Origin: Oncomelania hupensis
Lineage: Eukaryota; Mollusca; Gastropoda; Littorinimorpha; Pomatiopsidae
Reading direction: 5' to 3'
NCBI GenBank assembly: GCA_036898135.1
Contig: CM072525.1
Span: 54,281,799 to 54,345,798, forward strand
Length of the DNA stretch: 64,000 bases
The position numbers and the translations under genes are program-made. Shown piece by piece: positions 1 to 11,318 of this stretch (within the stretch, counting starts at the first letter, position 1; every line of letters starts with the position of its first letter). Below the pieces are notes generated by a model. The model was not told the origin of the DNA. It saw only the letters and a program-made list of their open reading frames with translations, and did no database searches.

Positions 1-1020
1 ATTTGGAGCCGGAGGTCAAGGTCATCTGAAAGTCAAGAGCATAGAACGATCAAAGTTGGTATTACTTTTCATTTCAATGCCACCATTTCATTTTGTTTTT
101 TTCTTGGCACTCCTTTTCATGTTAAATATTTCGAGCTCCATAAGGAGCATGCGAGTCATATGGGCTTTTCCCTTCTAGTTTTTAGGTGGGGGCCAAACAC
201 TCAAAATATTGTTTAGAGGAAAACGGGTTTCAAATCCTAATTTAGAAATGTGCTCACTAGACCACCTGTATAATCATTGTCATGGCAAATGTTTTTAAAT
301 ACAGAGATCACTAGACCACCATTGTCATGGCAAATGTTTTTAAATACAGAGATCGACTGGTCCGACACTTGTTTACGACTCAAGGGGTCCAGATGGCTTG
401 CATGTTCGGTTTCACTTATATGCATGTTATTTACATAGTCCTTGAAAGCAACCTCTCTGCTTGGACACACAATAAAGCCGGTCAAGTATTCATTCGTCGA
501 TTTCCGGGCAATGGCAACACCGCGTACCACGGAAAATAACTGCCGACCACGTTCATTCAGCAATCCCCCGATATACTCCCCATAATCCCCATACACACAT
601 CGCTAACCACACCGACAAGTGGAAGAAATGGACAGGCAATACAAATTATCAAACACTATCTATATATCGGTTCTCATATTGATAGAGACTGACCAACTGG
701 AATACCAATAACGTTATCGCTAAAATAATAACACATCAAAGTGAATATTGTCGATAGATGTTATATTGTTAGGTAGACTATTAGGCAAGCGATTGTTTCA
801 AACATCAAACATGGATGACGCTGGAAATGCCACGCCTCCTGACGACAGCTGAAGACAAATCAATCGAAGTGTCGAAAACTCTCTGCGTCACCATCCTTAA
901 TTTCTTTCCAACGACCTGATTGGGTGCGGGACTGATGATGATGAATATATATATATATATATAGTTTTAAACTGTGATTCTGTTCCTGTTGTAATTGTTT
1001 TTGAAGCAATACAAATGAAC
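1..1020. other. non-coding flank, no gene recognised
   Basis: I recognise no gene here. Short open frames exist on both strands (for example - strand 596-237), but they have no recognisable domain and are partly built from a local duplication. An (AT)n microsatellite lies at about 945-962, just before the large minisatellite. Base composition is moderately AT-rich. A host exon cannot be excluded. Confidence 0.5.
275..354. repeat. 45-bp tandem duplication (2 copies)
   Basis: A 45-bp unit starting CATTGTCATGG occurs at 275 and again at 320. The second copy stays identical for about 35 bases before diverging. It is a simple local duplication with no evident function. Confidence 0.85.
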
Positions 1021-3375
1021 GGTATGGTATTGTATGGTGGTGTACTGCACTGTATTAAAAGGTGGTGTACCACACTGTATTGTATGGTGATGTACCATAC
1101 TGTAATGTATGGTGGTGTACCACACTGTATTGTATGGTGATGTACCACACTGTCTGGTATGGTGATGTAACACACTGTATTGTATGGTGGTGTACCACAC
1201 TGTATTGTATGGTGATGTACCACACTGTATTGTATGGTGGTGTACCTCACTGTATAGTATGGTGATGTACCACGCTGTATTGTATGGTGATGTACCACAC
1301 TGTATTGTATGGAGATGTACCACACTGTATTGTATGGTGATGTACCACACTGTATTGTATGGTGATGTACCACACTGTATAGTATGGTGATGTACCACAC
1401 TGTATTGTATGGTGATGTTCTACATAGTATTGTATGATGGTGTACCACACAGTATTGTATGGTGATGTACCACACTGTATAGTATGGTGATGTACCACAC
1501 TGTATAGTATGGTGATGTACCACACAGTATTGTATGGTGATGTACCACACTGTATAGTATTGGTGGTGTACCACACTGTATAGTATGGTGATGTACCACA
1601 CTGTATAGTATGGTGACGTACCACACTGTATAGTATGGTGATGTACCACACTGTATAGTATGGTGTACCACACTGTATTGTATGGTGGTGTACCACACTG
1701 TATTGTATAGTGATGTACCACACTGTATAGTATGGTGATGTACCACACTGTATAGTATGGTGATGTACCACACTGTATAATATGGTGATGTACCACACTG
1801 TATGGTATGGTGATGTACCACACTGTATAGTATGGTGGTGTACCACACTGTATTGTATGGTGATGTACCACACTGTATTGTATGGTGGTGTACCACACTG
1901 TATTGTATGGTGATGTACCACACTGTATAGTATGGTGGTGTACCACACTGTATTGTATGGTGATGTACCACACTGTATTGTATGGTGATGTACCACACTG
2001 TATTGTATGGTGGTGTACCACACTGTATTGTATGGTGGTGTACCACACTGTATTGTATGGTGGTGTACCACACTGTATAGTATGGTGATGTACCACACTG
2101 TATACAATGGTGATGTACCACACTGTATAGTATAGTGATGTACCACACTGTATAGTATGGTGATGTACCACACTGTATTGTATGGTGATGTACCACACTG
2201 TATAGTATGGTGATGTACCACACTGTATAGTATGGTGATGTACCACACTTTATAGTATGGTGATAAACCACACTGTATACAATGGTGATGTACCACACTG
2301 TATAGTATAGTGATGTACCACACTGTATAGTATGGTGATGTACCACACTGTATAGTATGGTGATGTACCACACTGTATTGTATGGTGATGTACCACACTG
2401 TATAGTATAGTGATGTACCACACTGTATAGTATGGTGATGTACCACTCTGTATTGTATGGTGTACCACACTGTATTGTATGGTGATGTACCACACTGTAT
2501 AGTGTAGTGATGTACCACACTGTATAGTATGGTGATGTACCACACTCTATTGTATGGTGTACCACACTGTATTGTATGGTGATGTACCACACTGTATTGT
2601 ATGGTGGTGTACCACACTGTATTGTATGGTGATGTACCACACTATATAGTATGGTGATGTACCACACTCTATTGTATGGTGATGTACCACACTGTATACA
2701 ATGGTGATGTACCACACTGTATAATATGGTGATGTACCACACTGTATTGTATGGTGATGTACCACACTGTATAGTATGGTGATGTACCACACTGTATACA
2801 ATGGTGATGTACCACACTGTATTGTATGGTTGTGTACTACACTGTATTGTATGGTGGTGTACTTCACTTTATAGTATGGTGATGTACCACACTGTATAGT
2901 ATGGTGATGTAATACACTGTATAGTATAGTGATGTACCACACTGTATAGTATGGTGATGTACCACACTGTATAGTATGGTGATGTACCACACTGTATAGT
3001 ATGGTGATGTACCACACTGTATAGTATGGTGGTGTACCACACTGTATTGTATGGTGATGTACTACATGGTGTGTATGGTGATGTACCACACTGTATTGTA
3101 TGGTGGTGTACCACACTGTATTGTATGGTGATGATGTACCACACTGTATAGTATGGTGATGTACCACACTGTATTGTATGGTGATGTACCACACTGTATT
3201 GTATGTTGATGTACCACACTGTATAGTATGGTGATGTACCACACTGTATAGTATGGTGATGTACCACACTGTATAGTATGGTGATGTACCACACTGTATA
3301 GTATGGTGATGTACCACACTGTATTGTATGGTGATGTACTACACTGTATTGTATGGTGGTGTACCACACTGTATT
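1021..3375. repeat. 25-bp minisatellite, about 94 units
   Basis: The unit is 25 bp, roughly TGTAT(T/A)GTAT followed by GGTG(A/G)TGTACCACAC, repeated across 2.35 kb with point variants and occasional short or long units. Each unit has a small inverted repeat TGGT...ACCA around GATGT. Because 25 is not a multiple of three and the unit has no stop on the - strand, several long overlapping frames are open; they encode a 25-residue periodic peptide that I treat as an artefact. A rarer variant containing TATACAATGG recurs near 2100, 2275, 2695 and 2795 with similar neighbours, indicating higher-order blocks made by unequal exchange. Confidence 0.97.
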
Positions 3376-3559
3376 ACAGATCCGCAGTACCATCCAAGTC
3401 GAGGTCATTCGTGAAGCCGTCGGTATCGGGAAGAGGGATGGAAATCCCATCACAGGCCTCATCCGTCGCCTCTTCAGTCGGCGAAGAAGGCAGCACGGTG
3501 GCTTCCAATGCCGATGAAATGTCTTCCGTCCTCTCAACCGGGTATTGCAAAGCATGCCC
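3374..3559 (-). other. possible last exon of an unknown gene, acidic C-terminus
   Basis: Reading the - strand, 61 codons are open and end at a TAA whose complement is at 3374-3376, touching the minisatellite edge. The encoded segment is unlike the surrounding repeats: it is rich in Glu, Asp, Thr and Ser, with an acidic Asp/Leu run just before the stop. There is no in-frame ATG near its 5' edge, so it would need an upstream exon. No family is recognised. A chance open frame is a real alternative. Confidence 0.2.
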
Positions 3560-3721
3560 TTATCCTCCTTCCCGCTCAAACAACTCCCCTTCGCTCCCCT
3601 CCACCCCCGACTTCCACACACACACATACCTATACACAGAGCTAAAGCAATGTCTTACATGTTAACCCAGCAAGTACCCTTCTCCTCTCCCCCCACCCCA
3701 CTCTCACATCTTCCTCCCCTC

Positions 3722-4184
3722 CACACATAGCCAAGGCACAGCAATTTCTTAAAGATTCACATGTCACCCAAGAAGGTTTCTCACCCCCACACATAGCCAA
3801 GGCAGGGCAATTTCTTAAAGATTCACATGTCACCCAAGAAGGTCCCTCACCCCCAAACATAGCCAAGGCACGGTAATTTCTTAAAGATTCACATGTCACC
3901 CAAGAAGGTCCCTCACCCCCACACATAGCCAAGGCACGGCAGTTTCTTAAAGATTCACATGTCACCCAAGAAGGTCCCTCACCCCCAAACATAGCCAAGG
4001 CACGGCAATTTCTTAAAGATTCACATGTCACCCAAGAAGGTCCCTCACCCCCAAACATAGCCAAGGCACGGCAATTTCTTAAAGGTTCACATGTCACCCA
4101 AGAAGGTTCCTCACCCCCACACATTGCCAAGGCACGGCAATTTCTTAAAGATTCACATGTCACCCAAGAAGGTCCATCACCCCC
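3722..4184. repeat. 66-bp minisatellite, 7 units
   Basis: The core GCCAAGGCACGGCAATTTC recurs at 3730, 3796, 3862, 3928, 3994, 4060 and 4126, exactly 66 bp apart, with few substitutions. As 66 is 22 codons, the - strand stays open and would encode a 22-residue repeat. No domain, promoter or splice context supports it as a gene. Confidence 0.95.
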
Positions 4185-4210
4185 ACTTACAAAATTAAGC
4201 TAGACAGCAG

Positions 4211-4255
4211 TTGTGTGTGCGTGTGTGTGTGTGTGCGTGTGTGTGTGTTTGTGTG
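4211..4255. repeat. (GT)n microsatellite
   Basis: Alternating GT interrupted by three GC or TT steps over about 45 bases. Confidence 0.95.
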
Positions 4256-4404
4256 AATATCAATAGGCAAGTTCACTGTCAGTAGTTTTGGGACCATACA
4301 CATGATCGAGAGCCAAACGTGGGAGTGTGGTCATTGTCCGCTAACCTCGGGGGTCGATGTCTATTGTATTTATTTATTTATGATGCATTTTTCTGTGACG
4401 GAGG

Positions 4405-4570
4405 TGTTGCAGAGGGTAACTAAGTTATATACTTTTCTGTTGCAGAGGGTAACTAAGTTATATACTTTTCTGTTGCAGAGGGTAACTAAGTTATATACTT
4501 TTCTGTTGCAGAGGGTAACTTTTTCTGTTGCAGAGGGTAGCTAAGTTATACACGTTTCTGTTGCAGAGGT
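4405..4570. repeat. 33-bp tandem repeat, about 5 units
   Basis: The unit begins TTGCAGAGGGTAACTAAG and recurs at about 4407, 4440, 4473, 4506 (shortened) and 4528, with a partial copy at 4561. The period is 33 bp, so one frame stays open. Nothing indicates coding. Confidence 0.9.
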
Positions 4571-4924
4571 ACTTCGGAAGGTAACGAGCCAAGCTCTGTT
4601 GCATACTCACAAGATCAACATGCCTAATGCCACCACAATGTTACTTAGACATACAATCGTCCGTCGGTCTTCAGTACAAAGTCCGGTTGTAATGATTACC
4701 CAGTTTGGTGGTTATGTCTAACGGCACGTTTTGCATTGTTAATAAATTGTGTTGCATTTTCTCTCAGTTTTCACGATGTGATGTCTTCCTTTAATTACAA
4801 AGCGAAATGTCCATCCACACACTTCTCCACAATTGCCGCCATTTTGAATTCATGTCCCGCACCAGTTACAAGTGCAAGTCCCTACAGTTTGGTTGACATG
4901 GTACTTTTAATCGACATTCCTGTC

Positions 4925-5208
4925 CTATCCTATCCCGTTACTCGAAGGTCGTTGGGGCACCAAAGATGATCGTTTAACCAGCGTACTCCATCTTTCTCTG
5001 TCCTCAGCAACCCTCATGGCTTCGCTCAGTGTCAAGCCAATCCATTCTCGAATGTTGTCCTCCCACTTCTTTTTCTGTCTCCTTCTTCTGCCTCCTTGCA
5101 CCGTGCCTTTCAGGATGGTCTTTGCAAGGCCTGATGCTCTGCTGACGTGACCATACTATCGGAGTGTCCGCTTCTTCACCACTGTGTACATATCATCGTG
5201 CTGTCCAT
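4925..5208 (-). pseudogene. decayed LINE ORF2 C-terminal end
   Basis: On the - strand the translation includes YGHVSRASGLAKTIL, then a basic stretch, then WEDNIREWIGLTLSEAMRVA and a tail ending NGIG before a TAG at 4927-4925. This is the familiar post-RT C-terminal segment of many invertebrate and fish LINE ORF2 proteins, where a conserved WEDNIREWTG box follows an RRGR-type basic run. An in-frame TAG lies just before YGHVS, and no RT core is found upstream, so this is a short dead relic of a LINE unrelated to the I-like elements elsewhere in the window. The exact LINE clade cannot be decided from this piece. Confidence 0.7.
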
Positions 5209-5848
5209 TGCTATGTAAATTACAAGAACACGTATTAATTTCAGTTATCTCGTGATAAAAGATAAAAGATGTTATATCCTTGTGTGACAGGACAGGGATA
5301 GGTTTAAGAATTAATCCAGTCCAAACAAGGAGTTTGGTTGTTTTTTTCCTGCAGTTCTTTTATTTTCCAAAAAAGATAGTTTTGCACAAGGTACGACGAT
5401 ACCTTTTTTTTTTTTTAATAGGATGCAAGTAATGACGGAACAAAGAAGGGAATTTGTGGAACCAGGGCCTACATATTCTTATCAACATGAACACATTTCA
5501 GAAAGTCTTGCTTCTGAGATTATATAGCAAAGTGAATGAAAAATATCTGATTACAGAATGTATACCTTAATTCCAAAAGTGATCACAAAATATTCAAATT
5601 TCCCAAAGAATAATACTCATGATATCATTAGCCTATTAATAAGTTTTGGACCACTTGCGACTTTTGCATGTTTTCAACATTATGAAATTTTATTTTACTT
5701 TTGTCACGGACCTATTACATTTATTAGTGTACAACGTTATGAGGGACACAATTGGCAAATGTGCTTCCAATTTTATAAGTTTTATTGATACTGGAACATA
5801 ATTACTGTAATTTGCTCAGACTTTGCGTCCAAAGCGGATCGAGATTAT
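5209..5848. other. AT-rich stretch without recognisable feature
   Basis: About 640 bases with no recognised coding, repeat or RNA feature apart from a poly-T run near 5405-5418. A 76-codon + strand frame at 5558-5788 has no recognisable homology. Confidence 0.5.
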
Positions 5849-5940
5849 CCAATCAGCATGCAATATTTCTGACCAATCAGAAGGCTATTTTGGCAGCCAA
5901 TCACAGTACGGATGCCTAGCTATTGCAGCAGCTATATAAA
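5849..5940 (+). promoter_or_regulatory. promoter-like module: three CCAAT boxes 24 bp apart plus TATA box
   Basis: CCAATCAG at 5849, CCAATCAG at 5873 and CCAATCAC at 5897 are spaced at exactly 24 bp, and TATATAAA lies at 5933-5940, followed by a GC-rich step. This is the layout of a strong RNA polymerase II promoter such as those of histone genes. Transcription would be expected to start near 5965, just upstream of the gag-like frame that follows. Whether this belongs to a host gene cut by a LINE insertion or drives the LINE fragment is not known. Confidence 0.55.
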
Positions 5941-5977
5941 TGCGCGGGAATTTTGTTCTTGCACGAAATGACTCCTC

Positions 5978-7042
5978 TTGGCGGATGGGCAACCGTCCAC
6001 CTCGGTAAGAGTTACTATCGAGGCGGACTCACTGCCTCCTGGTCTTCTCATAAATCATCGAGAATACGGGGTCTCACCGTATGTAGCAGCAGTGGTCCGT
6101 TGCTACCACTGCCAAAAATTCGGACACATCAGAAAACAATGCAAATTTGGTCAGATCTGTTCCTCATGTGGTGCGGCCGGTCATACTGGCGCCCAATGTA
6201 AAGCGACAAAACAGTTTTGTGTAAATTGTAAGGGCAGCCATTCAGCTGCCAATCTTAATTGCCCTGCTCTTCAGGAGCGCCGCTTGGCGAACCGACTGCG
6301 AGCTACAAATTACATGCCTAGAGTTCAAGCTCTACACGCAGCAAAAAAGCAAATTACAACCGATACAAATCGGCTACCGAATGAGAAGACTTACGCTTCC
6401 ATAACTGCTGTGGCAGCGTCTGTACCATTGCCGATGGGTAACGCTGGATTGCTCGGCTCACCCCCTCGCCTGGCGGGAGGGATTGAGACTGGAGTACTAC
6501 CGCAGGTTACTCAAAATTCAAATGTTAAGACTTGGCCATTGATGGCCCGCCGGGAAAAAGGTGATAATCCATCGGTGGCCGTTCGAAAGTTGGAGCAAAT
6601 GGTGGAAAAACTCACTAAAACCGTCTCTGACCTGGTCGAGGTGGTGAGTGGCTTGATTGACAAACCAAGAAACGTACCCGATCGGGTTGGGGAGATGGAC
6701 TGCGTGTCGGACCCTATTGCGCCGCAGCCTGTTAGACCAGTGATGCGGGATGTAGAGTCCCAGTGCTATCAGAAGAAGCCGGCCGCACGGCACGTATCAT
6801 CCCAGTGTAGTATGAATGAATTGGAGGACTTTTTGGAGCCCATAGCAATCGGTTCCTTTGTGGATCGATTTGATTGCTATACGGAACACGTAGGAAAAGT
6901 GTTGCCGCGAAGATTCTTTAAAGATTTTCAGACTACAATGAGTGCTGCCAAATATTATCTGCAAACAGCAGCGGATAACCATGAACATCTTTATGATGAA
7001 AAAGATAAAAAGGCAATGAAATCGAGGGCTGCCAAATGCTAG
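5978..7042 (+). pseudogene. LINE A ORF1 (gag-like, three CCHC knuckles), 5'-truncated
   Basis: A nucleic-acid-binding gag-like ORF1 of a family-1 I-superfamily LINE. Homology to LINE B and C ORF1 begins at the RVTIEA box near 6004 and is followed by three knuckles, CYHCQKFGHIRKQC, CSSCGAAGHTGAQC and CVNCKGSHSAANLNC, then an LRA-YMPR box and a short coiled coil (about residues 200-235). The N-terminal half present in LINE C is missing. No ATG is in frame before the knuckles: a TGA lies directly upstream at 5969-5971 and position 5978 is TTG, so this is a truncated copy unless an upstream exon exists. The C-terminal 90 residues do not match B or C and no endonuclease follows. The frame is otherwise uninterrupted for 350 codons. 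Confidence 0.75.
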
Positions 7043-7545
7043 ACCCAAGCTATAGATATAGCTTATACCATTTTAACCCAGCCTTGAATTCCGATAGGCT
7101 AGACTATATTTGTAAATAAGACGATTCGTTATTCTATAAGTTGTTCACCTATTGGACTAAAAAAGACAACTGATTGATATATGTCTATGTAAGATGTAAA
7201 TATTTTAAGGCTTTTTTACTAAAACCATTTTAAAAAAATTATTAAAGATAAAAATCTATTTTAACCTAAATTAACCAGGCCTTCTCTGAGCCTCTTTTAA
7301 ACTTTTTTCTAATCAAGTCTTCCCAGGGGGGGGTGGGGGGCTTGCCTCATTGCCACACACTGTCGATACAGTAACTTTCCTACCCTCCTTCCGGCCTGTT
7401 GCCGGCCTCACGTCCCTTGGCGCTAGTGGTAAAACCAGACCTGGTCTGGCAGATTTTTAGTGTTGCGGGCTATTCACAGCCCAGTTTGAATGTCCTTAAC
7501 ATTATCATAATAATAGGACGTAAAGCTTCGCTTATTATATTATAC
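7043..7545 (+). other. 3' region and tail of LINE A
   Basis: No ORF2 follows ORF1. Instead there is AT-rich DNA, a G-run at 7327-7340 and a GC-rich stretch ending in a LINE-type 3' hairpin: GTCC at 7492-7495 pairs with GGAC at 7516-7519, followed by GTAAAGCTTCGCTT. The same hairpin and tail recur at the ends of LINE B (28423) and LINE C (36357), identifying this as a family-1 3' terminus. So LINE A here is ORF1 plus a 3' end with ORF2 absent. Confidence 0.6.
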
Positions 7546-9593
7546 TTGCACGAAACATATCCGCCGCGCTCGTGCCCGCATGCGCACGGTGCTAGCCTGT
7601 TTCTTTGATATTTCACGAGCCTTCGACTCGGTGTGGCACGCCGGGCTCTTGGAACGACTCCGTATTTTGGGAGTCGACTCTTCTGTTAGGGCCTTTGTCG
7701 GAGCCTTCCTGCGCGATCGCAGGATATGTGTACGCTGGGGTGGGGCTGTTTCTCCGCTGGGGCGCCTGTCTATGGGCGTGCCCCAGGGTTCCGTGATCGC
7801 CCCACTGCTGTTCTCTATCGTCCTCTCGGAGGTTGGGTTAGACGTTTCCGCTGGCACTACCGCTACTCTCTATGCAGACGACGTCGCCTTATGGCGGACT
7901 ACCCGTGGCAAAGTTCTTCGCTCTTCCTACACTCTTTTGCGTCAGGATCTCACTAACTTTCAAAACGATATTGATAAGGTGGCGGTTTCCTTGGCGGCCG
8001 TGGGTCTGTCACTTGCTCCTTCGAAAACGGTTTTTGTGCCGTTTAGATACAAATGGCATCCTTTCTTTAATAATCTTACTGTTTCGGTGTCTGGCACCAT
8101 GGTTTCCCCATCTCGCAGTGTGCGGTATTTGGGGTTTCTTTTCCAACATAACGGCGGTTTTCGTTCTCATGTCTCTCAATGCACCGCTAATGCCGGGAAG
8201 GCTATCGGCGTGTTGTTCTCTGTGCGACGGGAGCCCTGGGCTCAGGACCCCCGTACGCTTGTTGCCCTAGTTGTTGCGGTGGTCCGCTCCCGACTTTTGT
8301 TTGGAGCGGAGCTCCTCTACAGCTTGCCCCCGTCTCTGTTGGCTCGACTGGTGGGGGTGGAGTGCAGGGCCCTTCGCCTTGCGCTCTCCCTCCATCGGAA
8401 GACCCCGAGACTTTTGGTCTACCGACTCGCTGGTATCCTCCCTCTTGACCTGCAAATTAAAAAGCTGTGTGCTGGTTACGTCGTGCGAGCTCGCCGTGTT
8501 TCTAACTCGACTGTGGACGAACTGGAGCCCTCGTTTATGTGGCCGATTTTGGATCGCTCCATACCAGGTATTGGTGAGGTGGCTGGTGTGCTCCTGGATT
8601 CCGTGCCGGGGGGAAGATGCCCTGTTGAGTCCTGTCCACCTCCTGTTCCTCCGTGGGAGATCCCTTCTCCGCCTGTTGCCCTCGGCTTCGCCGGTCTCTG
8701 TCGGGACCGTGATCTTTTGCTTATCAAGCAGCTAGCTATTGAGCGAGTGGGGGCGGCCACCGGTTCCCTAAAAATTTTCACTGACGGCTCGGTGGGGTCG
8801 GAGGGAGTCTCTGGCTGTGGTTTCTTTATTGAGGGGGTCGGTGACTCCTCCTATTGTGCTCCTCCTGGTGTGAGTGTGCTCACATGTGAGCTGTTAGCTA
8901 TTAGGGAAGCCTTGCATGTGTTGCTGTCCCATCGCGATATTTTCTGATTCTTTGTCGGCCCTGTCCTGTATTGATGCTGGTGTTTCTATTTCTCGACCTG
9001 CCCTGGTCGCTGAAATATTAGATTCTGTTGCTCGGCTAAATAACTCTAGTTTTCCTGTAACGTTTTCCTGGGTGCCCTCTCACGTGGGCATCCGGGGGAA
9101 CGAGGCTGCCGATCGAGCTGCCGCTGTCGGCTCTTCCGGCTGTGCTCGTTCATCGCTCCTAGTAAATCCTTCCTATTCTGAGATTAAAGGCGCTATCAAG
9201 GCAGCCTTGTGGTCAGCCTGGGATTCTCAGTTTTTCCGTTGGTGTGAGGAGGGGTTTGGCCGCCCGCTTCTGGCCGGATGCCGCCCTTTTCCTCTCTTCT
9301 CCTCGGTGCCTGTTGGCATCAAGACAGTAGCTCTTCGCCTCTGCTCTGGCTATTGGCGTACCAGGTTCGTCGAGGTTGGTTGCATCTGCGGCCAACCACT
9401 AGATTATGATCATTGCCTCTTTGCATGTGAGGCGCTCTCTGAGGATTTTTCCCCCCTTCGTGTGGCCTGCACCCTTCGTGGTTTGGGCCAGACCTGCGCG
9501 GACCTTATTACGTACTCATCTTCGACGGAGCCTGCCCTACTCTTGTTGGCAGCCCGCTGTATTTATTACTCACCTGTGGCTTGTAACTTATAG
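7546..9593 (+). pseudogene. LINE A2 ORF2 3' part: reverse transcriptase (from motif A) and RNase H
   Basis: From 7580 the frame shows RT motif A ACFFDISRAFDSVW, GVPQGSVIAPLLF, the catalytic box LYADDVALW and a thumb region. RNase H follows with FTDGSV, TCELLAI, FSDSL and WVPSHVGIRGNEAADRAA, so the expected acidic residues and His are present. A C-terminal Cys/His motif CICGQPLDYDHCLFAC closes the protein, and the stop is at 9591-9593. A one-base shift near 8930, between the RNase H Glu and second Asp motifs, splits it into frames 7580-8947 and 8916-9593. An extra A near 7555 breaks the extreme 5' end. RT fingers and endonuclease are absent. About 60 percent GC in coding parts, higher than neighbours D and E. 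Confidence 0.85.
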
Positions 9594-10931
9594 AATATAT
9601 TTTTCCTAGCCTTTGTTGACCTTGTTTTAATCAGTCATACAGATTGTTTATTGACCCTTATTTTGGCTTGTGGCCTGTTTGTGGGACGTTTGTGGTCTTG
9701 AGCCACATCGCCCCCGGGCGGCCACATGCCTAGAAACTGGAGTTTGTATTATGGAAACTTTGTGTTCTCACTGTCTGGCCTTCGGCCAGGCCGTCCATCA
9801 TTAATTTTAATCCTAATTTTAATTTTAATTTTAATATAAACAAGTTGTTAACTAAAGCCCTTATCGTTGTTTATACGGCCTTACATGGATGTTAACTTAT
9901 TAAGTTAATGGATCTTAAATAACCTTTATCGGTAGGGCGGTCTCTGTGGGCTAAATGGGATTTTATCTTCCCTATACGGCTATTTGCCAAACAGTCCATT
10001 AAGAATAGTTAGCACTATTATTAAGTAAATGCATATTAAAAGATATAGTTAAGGAAATTTATTTCTATTAATTTAAATTAACCTTCCAAGCCTGTTGGCC
10101 TGATGGCTGCGGCCGGATTGCATGTTTATACAGGGCTGTTCGCTTTTTAATCTAATTTTACTATAACAAATTTTATTTTTTCCACCTGTAAAGGTTGGTC
10201 GGGCGTTGGGCAGGGGACAGGAATTGCTGCTCCCTCCCCACTATTACCGGTATCTGGTAGTTCTTACCGATCTTGGTCGGGCGGGAGAACGAGATCGGGA
10301 TCACGACGAGTCCTGCTCCCCCTCTCATTTCTTGACCGCGCATCCTTGATGTCAAATTTTTAAACGGATGAGCGGAGGAACACGTATTCGTTCTGTTCCT
10401 CCTCTCTGCCCCTGTACATACGGTTTGTTGTTTTAATAAATCTTTTTTACCTTTTTACCTGTATAGGTTGGACGGGACCCTGGGTCGCGGGCAGGTTTTC
10501 TGCCCCCTTCCCACCCTACCCGTCTTGCATGCTCTTTTTACGACTATGTTTGGGCGGGAGAACGAGTTCGGGAACACGATTTGTCCTGTTCCCCTTCTCA
10601 TTTCTCTATCGCGCATTTTGATGCTTTATGGGTATGAAGGTGGGGAACACTTGTATTTTGTTCCTCCCTTCCGCCTATTTTTATATCCAGTTATGGTATT
10701 TCTTTTACTTTATTTTTATTACCTGTGTTGTGTGGTTGTGGTGTGGCTGTTGTGGTCCTTCCTCCCGGAGTTAGCTTGGGTCCCTTCTCCTGTTTTAATT
10801 GTGGTCCTGAAAATTTTATCGTAACTTTTATTCCCCTTCCCTGGGGCTCCAACGTTTTGAATTCTTAAATCCAAGTCCCCTATACGCTCTATGTGTCCGG
10901 GGACATACATTTAATTAAGAAGAAGAAGAAG
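9594..10931 (+). other. LINE A2 3' UTR with internal duplication and terminal hairpin
   Basis: A non-coding 3' UTR. A module of about 275 bp is present twice (about 10195-10440 and 10468-10720). Each copy starts near GGTTGG(T/A)CGGG, contains GGGCGGGAGAACGAG and CCCCTCTCATTTCT, and ends in a G/T-rich segment with GTTCCTCC; the copies are clearly diverged. The UTR ends with the hairpin GTCCCC (10875-10880) / GGGGAC (10899-10904) and an (AAG)n tail. Hairpins of this kind are known in LINEs as the RNA site recognised by their RT. Confidence 0.7.
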
Positions 10932-11318
10932 TTCTTCACACAAATCAACCAAACCGGTGACACGACTAGTGTCACTCTTAAATCCCTCAGTTGGAAGCTT
11001 GCCGACCTTGTCGGCAATCTGGTCGGCGCGGTGGACAGAGTTCCCTCCCTTGGTGGAGGGTTTCTGGTAAACTGCGTTTCGATCAGACAACAGCAAAAAT
11101 TAGTCAAGGTCACAGAGATTGGCCAGCTTTTTGTTACCTGTACCATCCCGACCCCTATAGTCGAGGGGGTGATTCGGGGTATTCCACAACACATCACAGT
11201 CGAGGAAATGAGTGAAAAACTCAATGGCCTGGTTGCCCCTGATGGATCCGTGCGACCCTGTAAGGTTAGGTCCTTTAGACGTCTGCCAATGGCGGGCGGT
11301 GCTATGTCTACTGCCGTG
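10932..11318 (+). CDS. LINE B ORF1, left part (gag-like N-terminal domain)
   Basis: Aligns with residues just before the knuckles of LINE C ORF1: an INQTGDTT box, a K-S-L-x-W-K segment, GGGFLVNC, the Q-Q-Q-K-L-V-K run and the VIRGIP box. This region probably forms an RRM-like RNA-binding fold, as in other I-like ORF1 proteins (inference). It has no start codon of its own; the ATG at 10893 lies in the previous element's tail. It ends in frame at the CCGTG target duplication (11314-11318), where LTR element 1 begins. Confidence 0.85.

Larger units (their letters stand above)
7546..10931 (+). mobile_element. LINE A2: 5'-truncated family-2 I-superfamily LINE
   Basis: It starts abruptly after the LINE A tail, in the segment encoding the H-I-R-x-A-basic run that precedes RT motif A in LINEs D, E and F. 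It holds the second half of RT, RNase H, a 1.3-kb 3' UTR and a terminal GTCCCC...GGGGAC hairpin (10875-10904) followed by (AAG)n. 5' truncation is the normal outcome of incomplete target-primed reverse transcription. Confidence 0.8.

Noticed and set aside
897..3317. Several long - strand frames (up to 465 codons) encoding a His/Tyr/Thr-rich 25-residue repeat
   Set aside because: They arise from a 25-bp repeat lacking stops on that strand; many overlapping frames are open at once, unit indels shift them freely, and there is no signal, splice or start context.
3642..4163. 173-codon - strand frame with a 22-residue Cys-containing repeat
   Set aside because: It is the translation of the 66-bp minisatellite; the period is a multiple of three so the frame stays open by default.
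3722..4570. CRISPR-like regular repeats
   Set aside because: Units are contiguous with no unique spacers and the sequence is animal DNA.
8267..8781. Arg/Gly-rich - strand frames opposite the LINE A2 RT
   Set aside because: Shadows of the GC-rich RT frame on the other strand; no conservation with LINE D or E.
7580..9593. Diversity-generating or group II type reverse transcriptase
   Set aside because: Motifs (FFDISRAFDSVW, GVPQGSVIAPLLF, YADD, then RNase H) are those of I-superfamily LINEs, and no template/variable repeat or intron structure is present.
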